Source: an uncultured Bacteroidales bacterium
GTDB lineage: Bacteria; Bacteroidota; Bacteroidia; Bacteroidales; Muribaculaceae
Length of the DNA stretch: 7,858 bases
Assembly: GCA_947176515.1 (NCBI GenBank)
Contig: CAMWQZ010000039.1
Location: forward strand, 1-7,858
Direction: 5' to 3'
Shown here: one piece after another, positions 1 through 6,521 of the stretch
How the letters are laid out: each line of letters opens with the position of its first letter
How positions within the stretch are numbered: position 1 is the stretch's first letter
Position numbers and translations under genes: made by a program
The notes under the pieces: model-generated
What the model saw: only the letters and a program-made list of their open reading frames with translations
Told to the model about the DNA's origin: nothing
The model's database searches: none

Positions 1-36
1 GTGTAATATCGCGCGATTTCTTGCCCTAACTTTGCC

Positions 37-125
37 CTCACGCAAAGGCGCAAAGCGAGCAAAGGTTAATTGTGAATTGTGCATCGTGAATTGTGCATTA
101 AAAAATCTTAGCGCCTTTGCGTGAG
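37..125. repeat. 15-bp perfect inverted repeat, 59-bp spacer
   Basis: The left arm CTCACGCAAAGGCGC (37-51) is the exact reverse complement of the right arm GCGCCTTTGCGTGAG (111-125). The match stops at both ends of each arm. The spacer holds a tandem 14-bp repeat. There is no T-tract directly after the right arm on the + strand, and the loop is long, so an intrinsic terminator is unlikely. From memory, 'GCGCCTTTGCGTGAG'-like sequences recur between genes in Bacteroidota, which suggests a dispersed repeat or small non-autonomous element. That link is recollection, not a search result. Confidence 0.8.
71..98. repeat. Tandem pair of a 14-bp unit
   Basis: Two adjacent copies of the unit [T/C]GTGAATTGTGCAT lie at 71-84 and 85-98 and differ only at their first base. 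They sit inside the spacer of the 37-125 inverted repeat. No start codon, RNA fold or protein-binding pattern was recognised in them. Confidence 0.8.
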
Positions 126-150
126 AATAGAAAAAAGCGAGTGAGATAAA

Positions 151-178
151 ATTTTTAATTCTTCATTTTTAATTCTTC
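151..178. repeat. Tandem pair of a 14-bp AT-rich unit
   Basis: Two identical copies of ATTTTTAATTCTTC lie at 151-164 and 165-178, followed by ATT. The pair ends 7 bp before the ATG at 186, so it would form the 5' leader of that gene. No Shine-Dalgarno sequence is present, as is usual in Bacteroidota. The unit has the same length as the other tandem pair in this region (71-98) but a different sequence. Confidence 0.8.
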
Positions 179-185
179 ATTCCTT

Positions 186-929
186 ATGGTATTTCAGCAA
201 TCTAAAAGCTTCTTCGACAATCAGAAACAACCCGTGTCACTCTACCAGGGCGTCTGGCTTGAAAACACCACCGCCCTCATTCACTCGCCGCGCAGCTGCG
301 ACGTCGACAAGACCCAGATGGCCCTCTCCATCGCCAAAGAGGTTGCCGATGGCGGCCGCGACGTGCTCTATATCAGTGCAGAGCCGTTAATGGGCAAGAA
401 CCGCACAGAGGCTGAGCGCCTCTTTATCTTCACGCCCGAATTTGAGTCAATCGACGACGAGCGCGACTATGCCGACCTCGTATTCGAGGCCATCGACCAC
501 GCCGTGCGCAACACCGCCATCCGCACAATCGTGGTCGACTCAGTCACCCGTATCGCCGGCCTGTCATTCGGCCGCAACGCCTCGGCCGCCTACATCATGA
601 AGCGCCTTGTCGCCCTGCAGGTCAAATGTAAGCTCTCACTCCTGGTGCTCGCCGACGACACCACCAAGTCAGCGATGCGAGCCCTCGGCGCCCTCGCCTC
701 AGCCGTTATTTCATTGGCTGACACGTCAGATAAGTCAGATAAGTCCGACAAGTCGGACCTGTCGGACAAGTCAGACAAGCCCGTCAAGACAGTCAAAGCC
801 ACCACTCCGCCGATGCCGCACCGGCCCTTCCCCGTCGGCCGTCCGACGCCCAAGCCTGTCCTCACGCGCCAGCAGCGGCGCGCCCTCGCCCGTCAGCAGG
901 CTGCCAAACGTAAAAATTTCCCTTGTTAG
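186..929 (+). CDS. RecA-like P-loop fold protein with degraded Walker A motif and repeat-bearing tail
   Basis: A 247-residue protein of unknown role. Residues 20-178 read like a RecA/RAD55-type core. A Walker-A-like segment SPRSCDVDKT (34-43) keeps Lys42-Thr43 but has lost the glycines of GxxxxGK[ST]. Strand VLYISAEPL follows (60-68), then a Walker-B-like strand TIVVDSVTR with Asp118, then strand LSLLVLADD (150-158). Residues 180-198 are a Ser-Asp-Lys repeat from a 9-bp DNA repeat. After it comes a Pro-rich linker and a basic Gln/Arg/Ala/Lys tail (about 228-244) that may bind nucleic acid. The ATG at 186 is the first start after an in-frame stop at 156-158. The end of the gene is very GC-rich (46 of 60 bases at 841-900). 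It could be a pseudo-ATPase or a DNA-processing accessory factor. No partner gene is adjacent, so the function is open. Confidence 0.75.
   Translation: MVFQQSKSFFDNQKQPVSLYQGVWLENTTALIHSPRSCDVDKTQMALSIAKEVADGGRDVLYISAEPLMGKNRTEAERLFIFTPEFESIDDERDYADLVFEAIDHAVRNTAIRTIVVDSVTRIAGLSFGRNASAAYIMKRLVALQVKCKLSLLVLADDTTKSAMRALGALASAVISLADTSDKSDKSDKSDLSDKSDKPVKTVKATTPPMPHRPFPVGRPTPKPVLTRQQRRALARQQAAKRKNFPC
725..778 (+). repeat. Six 9-bp tandem units within a coding region, palindromic core
   Basis: Six units of the pattern GTCnGAnAA run from 725 to 778: GTCAGATAA twice, then GTCCGACAA, GTCGGACCT, GTCGGACAA and GTCAGACAA. Units three and four form a perfect 7-bp inverted repeat (GTCCGAC, two bases, GTCGGAC; 743-758), and a further GTCGGAC follows at 761-767. 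Because the unit is three codons long, gain or loss of units keeps the host gene in frame and only changes the length of the Ser-Asp-Lys stretch. Confidence 0.85.
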
Positions 930-982
930 TGATATGCGTCGTGCATATTTCATAACAATCATGAATTGTTAAGCAAATTTTG

Positions 983-991
983 TAACTTTGC
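983..991 (+). promoter_or_regulatory. Candidate Bacteroidales -7 promoter element upstream of cvpA
   Basis: TAACTTTGC matches the Bacteroides-type -7 consensus TAnnTTTG with a following pyrimidine. It lies in the 106-bp gap before the cvpA ATG at 1036, which would give a leader of about 40 bases. A TTG at 966-968 could be a poor -33 element, but it is closer than the usual spacing. A match this short is expected about twice by chance over both strands of the window. Its support therefore comes from its position in front of the cvpA-suf block. Confidence 0.55.
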
Positions 992-1035
992 AATCTGATT
1001 GGTCGCTGACGGTCAATCGGTCAAATTATACAACG

Positions 1036-1524
1036 ATGACTCCATATATCTGGATTATAATTATAGGGTTGGTTCTGCTTTATGCGGTGATAAGCGGCTT
1101 TGTCAAGGGGCTTTTATCGCAGATAGGACAGATTGCCGGACTGATAGTCGGCGTGCTTGCCGCGCGTGCGCTCACCCCATCTTTGTTAACTATGCTGCGT
1201 GTCGATGCCGGAGTCGAGACAGCCTCGATGATAGCTACAGTCGTGTGCTATTTCCTTGTTTTCTTAGCAGGATACTTTGCAATCGTGCTCTTGGCGCGAC
1301 TTGTTAAGCTTGTTGTAAGAGTCGCCTGTCTCGGTGTGCTTGACCGCATCGGAGGGGCAGTCTTCAAACTCATAAAGTGGACCATTATTCTCAGCTTGAC
1401 CTATAACCTCGCCGTGGCCTCAGGTCTCTCAACCGCGCCAAACCAATCAGACTTCTGGCTTGAGAGAACAGTCTATCGCGTAGCCCCGGCGTTGCTCGAC
1501 ATGTGGCAACACAGAACAAGCTAA
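1036..1524 (+). CDS. cvpA: CvpA family membrane protein
   Basis: A 162-residue integral membrane protein of the CvpA (colicin V production) family, whose exact function in Bacteroidota is not settled. About four hydrophobic segments are visible, near residues 4-20, 27-44, 62-90 and 112-129. The family's N-terminal signature GFVKG (21-25) is followed by a Gly-rich second helix (SQIGQIAGLIVGV). The conserved LDRIGGAVFKLIKW stretch (102-115) lies before the last helix. A polar tail of about 30 residues ends the protein. I chose the ATG at 1036 over an in-frame TTG at 988. The TTG overlaps the likely promoter box and would add a hydrophilic N-terminus not typical of the family. The gene is 56 bp upstream of sufB and probably shares its transcript. 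From memory, cvpA next to sufB also occurs in other Bacteroidales, so this is conserved context rather than a chance neighbour. Confidence 0.88.
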   Translation: MTPYIWIIIIGLVLLYAVISGFVKGLLSQIGQIAGLIVGVLAARALTPSLLTMLRVDAGVETASMIATVVCYFLVFLAGYFAIVLLARLVKLVVRVACLGVLDRIGGAVFKLIKWTIILSLTYNLAVASGLSTAPNQSDFWLERTVYRVAPALLDMWQHRTS

Positions 1525-1580
1525 GCCCCATAATCGTTTACTCAGTGTAAAAAAGTAAGAAAATCTCATTTGCAGCATAA

Positions 1581-3059
1581 ATGTCACAAGATAAAGATAT
1601 CACCAATAAGCGCCCGGCGGACACCGACGATGTGATTCGCGATGTCACTGGCTCGGAATATAAGTATGGATTCGTGTCAGACATTGATAGCGATATCATC
1701 GAGCGAGGCCTGAATGAAGACGTTGTGCGCTTGATTTCAAAGAAGAAAGGCGAGCCGGAGTGGCTTCTTGACTTTCGTCTGAAGGCTTTCCGCTATTGGG
1801 AGACGCTTAAGATGCCGACCTGGGCTCATCTTGACATACCGCCCATCGACTATCAGGCAATCAGCTACTATGCTGCGCCCAAGAAGAAAGAATCACCCAA
1901 GAGTCTCGACGAGGTTGACCCTCAGCTGCTCGACACCTTCAATCGCCTCGGTATCCCTCTCGAGGAACAGAAGGCTCTGAGTGGTATGGCTGTCGACGCC
2001 GTGATGGACTCCGTATCGGTCAAGACCACCCACCGCGAAAAGCTCGCCGAGCTCGGCATCATCTTTTGCTCGTTCAGCGAGGCGGTCAAAGACTATCCCG
2101 ACCTTGTGCGCAAATATCTCGGCAAAGTCGTCAGCTATCGCGACAACTTTTTCGCAGCGCTTAACTCAGCTGTGTTCAGCGACGGATCGTTTGTCTATAT
2201 CCCTAAAGGCGTGCGATGCCCGATGGAGCTTTCAACTTATTTCCGCATCAACGCTTCAGGCACAGGACAGTTTGAGCGCACCTTGATTGTGGCCGATGAT
2301 GACAGCTACGTGAGCTATCTCGAAGGTTGCACCGCTCCTATGCGCGATGAAAATCAGCTCCATGCCGCAATCGTGGAAATCATCGTCGAGGAGCGCGCCG
2401 AAGTTAAATACTCTACTGTCCAGAACTGGTATGCCGGTGACAAGGACGGCAAAGGCGGCGTTTATAACTTCGTCACCAAGCGAGGACTTTGCCGCGGTGA
2501 CTTCTCTAAAATCTCCTGGACTCAGGTCGAGACAGGCTCTGCGATAACCTGGAAATACCCCGGCTGTATACTCGCAGGCGAAGGCTCGGTCGGAGAGTTC
2601 TACTCGGTTGCCGTCACCAATAACTTTCAGCAAGCCGACACAGGTACAAAGATGATTCATATCGGCAAGAATTCTCGTTCGACCATCGTGTCAAAGGGTA
2701 TTTCTGCCGGCCATAGCCAGAATTCATATCGCGGCCTTGTAAGCGTGGCGCCTGACGCCTCTGGCGTGAGAAACTACACCCAGTGTGACTCACTGCTGCT
2801 AAGCTCGACCTGCGGCGCCCACACATTCCCCTATATCGACGTCAAAAACGACACAGCGATTGTTGAGCACGAGGCAACGACCTCAAAAATCTCAGAGGAC
2901 CAGCTTTTCTATTGCAACCAGCGCGGCATACCGACCGAAGAGGCGGTGGCGCTGATTGTCAACGGCTATGCCAAAGAGGTCATGAACAAACTGCCGATGG
3001 AGTTTGCCGTCGAGGCTCAGAAACTGCTGTCTATCACCCTTGAAGGCTCGGTAGGCTGA
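1581..3059 (+). CDS. sufB: Fe-S cluster assembly scaffold protein SufB
   Basis: A 492-residue cytosolic SufB, close to the 495 residues of the E. coli protein and alignable over its C-terminal two thirds with almost no gaps. It pairs with SufD to form the beta-helical scaffold on which Fe-S clusters are built in SufBC2D. Residues matching those important in E. coli are visible. Cys402 in TQCDSLL corresponds to Cys405, and His430-Glu431 in VEHEATTSK to His433-Glu434. Arg222 and Asn224 (YFRIN) and Cys250 (LEGCTAP) match the proposed sulfur-transfer tunnel. The WKYPG and [13 protein letters not shown] core motifs and the C-terminal AVEAQKLL are intact. The start is fixed by a stop codon (TAA, 1578-1580) directly before the ATG. 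The sufC gene follows after a 43-bp AT-rich gap. No damage is apparent. Confidence 0.97.
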   Translation: MSQDKDITNKRPADTDDVIRDVTGSEYKYGFVSDIDSDIIERGLNEDVVRLISKKKGEPEWLLDFRLKAFRYWETLKMPTWAHLDIPPIDYQAISYYAAPKKKESPKSLDEVDPQLLDTFNRLGIPLEEQKALSGMAVDAVMDSVSVKTTHREKLAELGIIFCSFSEAVKDYPDLVRKYLGKVVSYRDNFFAALNSAVFSDGSFVYIPKGVRCPMELSTYFRINASGTGQFERTLIVADDDSYVSYLEGCTAPMRDENQLHAAIVEIIVEERAEVKYSTVQNWYAGDKDGKGGVYNFVTKRGLCRGDFSKISWTQVETGSAITWKYPGCILAGEGSVGEFYSVAVTNNFQQADTGTKMIHIGKNSRSTIVSKGISAGHSQNSYRGLVSVAPDASGVRNYTQCDSLLLSSTCGAHTFPYIDVKNDTAIVEHEATTSKISEDQLFYCNQRGIPTEEAVALIVNGYAKEVMNKLPMEFAVEAQKLLSITLEGSVG

Positions 3060-3102
3060 TAATTTATTTTTATTTAGCAATAAAGAAATACATCATACAA
3101 AA

Positions 3103-3870
3103 ATGGAAGACATCCTGCTTAAAGTCGACAACCTCCACGCCGGCATCGAAGGCAAAGAGATATTAAAAGGTATCAATCTGACAGTGCGTCCGGGCGAAGT
3201 CCACGCTATCATGGGTCCAAACGGTTCGGGCAAGAGCACGCTTTCAGGCGTTCTCGCCGGTGACCCTAAGTTTACGGTTACGGATGGCTCTGCCGATTTC
3301 CACGGCGTCGACCTTCTGGCGCTTTCGCCCGAAGACCGCTCTCACGAAGGCTTGTTCCTGTCGTTCCAGTATCCTGTCGAAATCCCCGGTGTCTCGATGG
3401 TCAACTTCATGCGCGCCGCCGTAAACGCAAAGCGTAAGTATTTCAACGAGCCGCCCTTGTCAGCCGGCGACTTCCTGAAACTGATGCGCCAGAAACGCGA
3501 AATCGTCGAGCTCGACAACAAGCTCGCTTCGCGATCGGTCAACGAAGGCTTCTCAGGCGGCGAGAAGAAGCGCAACGAAATCTTCCAGATGGCTGTGCTC
3601 GAGCCTCGCCTGTCAATCCTCGACGAAACTGACAGCGGCCTCGACATCGACGCGCTCCGCATCGTTGCCGGCGGTGTCAACCGTCTCAAGACTGAGCGCA
3701 ACGCTACCATAGTCATCACCCACTATCAGCGTCTGCTTGACTACATTAAGCCCGACTTCGTGCATATCCTCTACAAAGGCCGCATCGTTTACTCAGGCGG
3801 TCCTGAGCTCGCTCTCGAGCTCGAAGAGAAAGGCTATGACTGGATTAAGCAGCAAGTCGACAACCAGTAA
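3103..3870 (+). CDS. sufC: Fe-S cluster assembly ATPase SufC
   Basis: A 255-residue ABC-type ATPase that is soluble rather than part of a transporter. It binds SufB and SufD, and its ATP-driven dimerisation reshapes the scaffold during cluster assembly. All ABC motifs are present in order: Walker A GPNGSGKST (38-46), Q-loop Gln89 in LSFQYP, signature FSGGEKKRNE (150-159), Walker B LSILDET with Asp174 and catalytic Glu175, D-loop SGLD (178-181), and H-loop His207 in ITHYQR. FSGGEKKRNE and DETDSGLDID are characteristic of SufC within the ABC superfamily. Length is normal for the family. The sufD start lies 13 bp downstream, which implies tight co-expression. Confidence 0.97.
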   Translation: MEDILLKVDNLHAGIEGKEILKGINLTVRPGEVHAIMGPNGSGKSTLSGVLAGDPKFTVTDGSADFHGVDLLALSPEDRSHEGLFLSFQYPVEIPGVSMVNFMRAAVNAKRKYFNEPPLSAGDFLKLMRQKREIVELDNKLASRSVNEGFSGGEKKRNEIFQMAVLEPRLSILDETDSGLDIDALRIVAGGVNRLKTERNATIVITHYQRLLDYIKPDFVHILYKGRIVYSGGPELALELEEKGYDWIKQQVDNQ

Positions 3871-3883
3871 ATCAGCATTACAG

Positions 3884-5236
3884 ATGAGTTCCATCGATCA
3901 ATATATATCGCTCTACGAGCATAACCGCGAGACTATTGACAGTCATGCCCCACATGCGCTCAACCGTATCCGTCCCGACGCTCTCTCGGCGCTAAAACGC
4001 TTTGGGCGCTTTCCGGGGAAGCGCGACGAGGGCTACACCAAGCTCTCGCTTGAGGATATGTTTGCGCCCGATTTTGGTGTAAATATAACCCGTGTACCCT
4101 TTGCAGTTGATGTCGCGCTCTCATTCCGTTGCGATGTGCCTAATGTCAGCACTCTGCTCGGCGTGGTTGTCAACGATTCTTTCCGCCCCACGGCAACCTT
4201 ATTGAAAAATTGCCCCGAGGGAGTAACGGTCGAATCTCTGGCATCGCTCGCTGAGTCTGACCCTGACTTTGTCGAAGCGTATTTAGGCAAACTTTCAAAT
4301 AACCGCGACGCTGCGGCGGCCCTCAACACACTGCTCATGCAGGACGGCGTTGTGGTCCGCGTAAAGTCGGGCGTTAAACTCGATAAGGCAATTCAGATTG
4401 TCAACATCTTCAATGCTTCGGCCGACCTTATGGGTGTGCGCCGTGTGCTTGTTGTCCTTGAGGCTGATGCCTCGGCTCGTTTGCTATTCTGCGACCATAG
4501 CCAGTCGGGAGATTTCAAATATCTTTCAAGCCAGGTGACAGAAATATTTCTCCATCGCGGCGCGAGCCTTGACTTCTGTGACATCGAAGAGTCGACCGAG
4601 CAGACGTCACGCATCGCCCAGTTGTTTGTCTCTCAAGAAGAAGGCAGCAACTTGACTGTCAACGGCACATCGCTGACCGTCGGCACTACGCGCAACGAAT
4701 ATCATGTCGACATCACAGGTGAGCATTGCGATACCGAGCTTGCTGTCATGGCGATTGCTGACAATAATCAGATAATCGACAATTCAGCTCGCATCAACCA
4801 TCTCGCTTCGCGCAGCCACAGCAACCAGCTCTTCAAATATCTCCTCGATGACCACTCGCAAGGCGCTTTCGAGGGGCTTATCTACGTGGCTCCCGATGCA
4901 GTTCACACTGAGGCCTACCAGTCAGACCGCAACCTTCTCGCTTCGACTGACGCACGTATGCACACTGCGCCCCAGCTTGAGATTTACTGCGACGACGTGA
5001 AGTGTAGCCACGGAGCTGCAACCGGTCAGCTCGACCAGAATGCCCTTTTCTATATGCAGACACGAGGCGTCCCCCGTGCTGAGGCGCGTATGATGCTCAT
5101 GCAGGCGTTTATGGCTGACGTTATCGACCGCGTTGCCATCGACGGACTGCGAGACCGTCTGCGCCATCTTGTCGAACGCCGTCTGTCAGGCGAACACGCC
5201 GTCTGTGGCGACTGCGCCGCTTCTTGTCATAATTAA
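3884..5236 (+). CDS. sufD: Fe-S cluster assembly protein SufD
   Basis: A 450-residue SufD, the partner of SufB in SufBC2D. The weakly conserved N-terminal half leads into the beta-helix core. There, ARINHLASRSHSNQLFKYLL (302-321) and GAFEGLIYVAPDA (327-339) are conserved landmarks. Cys374-Ser-His376 in KCSHGAATGQLD corresponds to the E. coli motif around His360, which lies at the SufB-SufD interface where the cluster forms. I use the ATG at 3884. The reading frame opens upstream at 3737, but that 49-residue extension lies over the end of sufC in another frame and is low-complexity Ser/Thr sequence. The last ten residues are Cys-rich (CGDCAASCHN; Cys441, Cys444, Cys448), a possible metal-binding or redox tail that classic SufD does not need. 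The sufS gene begins 17 bp downstream. Confidence 0.96.
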   Translation: MSSIDQYISLYEHNRETIDSHAPHALNRIRPDALSALKRFGRFPGKRDEGYTKLSLEDMFAPDFGVNITRVPFAVDVALSFRCDVPNVSTLLGVVVNDSFRPTATLLKNCPEGVTVESLASLAESDPDFVEAYLGKLSNNRDAAAALNTLLMQDGVVVRVKSGVKLDKAIQIVNIFNASADLMGVRRVLVVLEADASARLLFCDHSQSGDFKYLSSQVTEIFLHRGASLDFCDIEESTEQTSRIAQLFVSQEEGSNLTVNGTSLTVGTTRNEYHVDITGEHCDTELAVMAIADNNQIIDNSARINHLASRSHSNQLFKYLLDDHSQGAFEGLIYVAPDAVHTEAYQSDRNLLASTDARMHTAPQLEIYCDDVKCSHGAATGQLDQNALFYMQTRGVPRAEARMMLMQAFMADVIDRVAIDGLRDRLRHLVERRLSGEHAVCGDCAASCHN

Positions 5237-5253
5237 TCATCAATCCAGCTACA

Positions 5254-6474
5254 ATGCCCCAACTTGACGTGTCGGCTGTCCGCGCCGACTTTCCCATACT
5301 CGACCGCACTGTCTACGGCAAGCCTCTGATTTATCTCGACAACACGGCGACATCACAGACGCCGCGAGTGGTAGTCGACGCGGTCACAGATATGTACTAC
5401 AAGCATAAGGCAAACGTTCATCGCGGAGTGCATTGCCTGTCGCAGGAAGCTACCGACGCTATGGAGACGTCGCGTGAACGGGTGCGCCGGTTTATCAATG
5501 CCTCATCTGTCGAAGAGATAATCTTCACCCGTGGCGCGACTGAGGCGATTAACCTCGTTGCTTCGTCTTACGGCTCACTCCTCAATGAGGGCGACGAAAT
5601 AATCCTGACCGTCATGGAGCACCACTCCAATATCGTGCCCTGGCAGATGCTTGCCCAGCGTAAGGGTTTGAAGATAAAAGTTGTACCCATTGACAGCATT
5701 GGCCGTCTTGATCTCGACGCTTATCGTTCGCTTTTCACTGACCGCACCCGAGTGGTCGCAGTCACCCATATCTCAAACGTGCTTGGCACAGTCAATCCAG
5801 TGGCCGAAATCATAGCCGAAGCTCATCGCCATGGAGCCGTAGCGCTCATTGACGGAGCGCAAGCAGTAGCCCACACCGCTGTCGACGTGCAAGCTCTCGA
5901 TGCCGACTTCTATGCCTTCTCGTCTCATAAGATGTATGGGCCTTGCGGCATTGGTGTTCTCTATGGCCGTAAATCGCTGCTTGAAAAAATGCCCCCATAT
6001 CAGGGTGGCGGTGAAATGATTGGCCATGTCAGCTTCAACGGCACCACCTGGGCCGACCTACCATATAAATTCGAAGCCGGTACGCCTGACTATGTCGACG
6101 CAGCAGCCTTCCGCACTGCAATCGACTATCTGACCGGGCTTGGTATCGACGCTGTGGCGGCTCACGAAGACGAACTTTTGAAGTACACAACCGAGCGCAT
6201 GATGGAGATACCAGGCATGAGAATTTTCGGCACTGCCCCAGGCAAATGTGCTATCATTTCATTTCTTATCGGCAACGCACATCACTACGACACCGGCATG
6301 CTGCTTGACAAGCTCGGCATAGCCGTGCGCACAGGTCACCATTGTGCCCAGCCACTGATGGAGTCACTTGGCATCGAGGGCACAGTGCGCGCCTCGTTTG
6401 CAGCCTACAACACTTTCGCCGAAGCCGACGCCTTCATCGCCGCCCTCCACCGCATCGCCCCGATGCTTATGTAA
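5254..6474 (+). CDS. sufS: Cysteine desulfurase SufS (class V PLP aminotransferase fold, group II)
   Basis: A 406-residue PLP enzyme that converts L-cysteine to L-alanine and leaves a persulfide on its catalytic cysteine for delivery to the SufBCD scaffold. It has the same length as E. coli SufS, and key residues fall at the same numbers. Lys226 in SSHKMYGP forms the PLP Schiff base and Cys364 in RTGHHCAQP is the persulfide cysteine. Arg379 in VRASFAAYN binds the substrate carboxylate. His124 in MEHHSNIVPW and Asp200/Gln203 in LIDGAQ hold the cofactor. The short RTGHHCAQP loop marks the group II (SufS/CsdA) type rather than IscS/NifS. Such enzymes usually need SufE or SufU as sulfur acceptor, and neither is in this window. 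It is the last recognisable suf gene here. Confidence 0.97.
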   Translation: MPQLDVSAVRADFPILDRTVYGKPLIYLDNTATSQTPRVVVDAVTDMYYKHKANVHRGVHCLSQEATDAMETSRERVRRFINASSVEEIIFTRGATEAINLVASSYGSLLNEGDEIILTVMEHHSNIVPWQMLAQRKGLKIKVVPIDSIGRLDLDAYRSLFTDRTRVVAVTHISNVLGTVNPVAEIIAEAHRHGAVALIDGAQAVAHTAVDVQALDADFYAFSSHKMYGPCGIGVLYGRKSLLEKMPPYQGGGEMIGHVSFNGTTWADLPYKFEAGTPDYVDAAAFRTAIDYLTGLGIDAVAAHEDELLKYTTERMMEIPGMRIFGTAPGKCAIISFLIGNAHHYDTGMLLDKLGIAVRTGHHCAQPLMESLGIEGTVRASFAAYNTFAEADAFIAALHRIAPMLM

Positions 6475-6521
6475 GTGGTTGGTGGGAACTATCGCCATCT
6501 ATTTCGAAGTTCTTTTGTAAG

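Noticed and set aside
27..35. TAACTTTGC match to the -7 promoter consensus
   Set aside because: It lies about 150 bp before the nearest start, has no -33 element, and abuts the inverted repeat. About two such matches are expected by chance in the window.
725..778. Possible CRISPR-like array
   Set aside because: Units are 9 bp, directly adjacent with no spacers, and lie inside a coding frame.
590..865. Minus-strand open frame across the 9-bp repeat
   Set aside because: It exists because the repeat is open on both strands. The translation is a mirror Ser-Asp-Leu repeat with no recognisable domain, and it lies wholly within the RecA-like gene.
932..948. ATATGC/GCATAT hairpin after the RecA-like gene
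   Set aside because: A 6-bp AT-rich stem followed by only three Ts is too weak for a confident intrinsic terminator.
607..972. Plus-strand frame overlapping the end of the RecA-like gene
   Set aside because: The translation is a Ser/Pro/Arg low-complexity shadow of GC-rich coding DNA and has no domain.
3737..3883. N-terminal extension of SufD
   Set aside because: It overlaps sufC in another frame and is low-complexity. The ATG at 3884 gives a normal SufD.
5773..6027. Minus-strand frames within the suf genes, for example this one
   Set aside because: They lie inside strongly conserved coding sequence, have no recognisable domain, and are expected shadows.
6342..6521. N-terminal extension of the four-helix membrane protein
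   Set aside because: It overlaps sufS out of frame and is Arg/Pro/His-rich with no membrane character. The ATG at 6522 begins a typical Lys-rich N-terminus.
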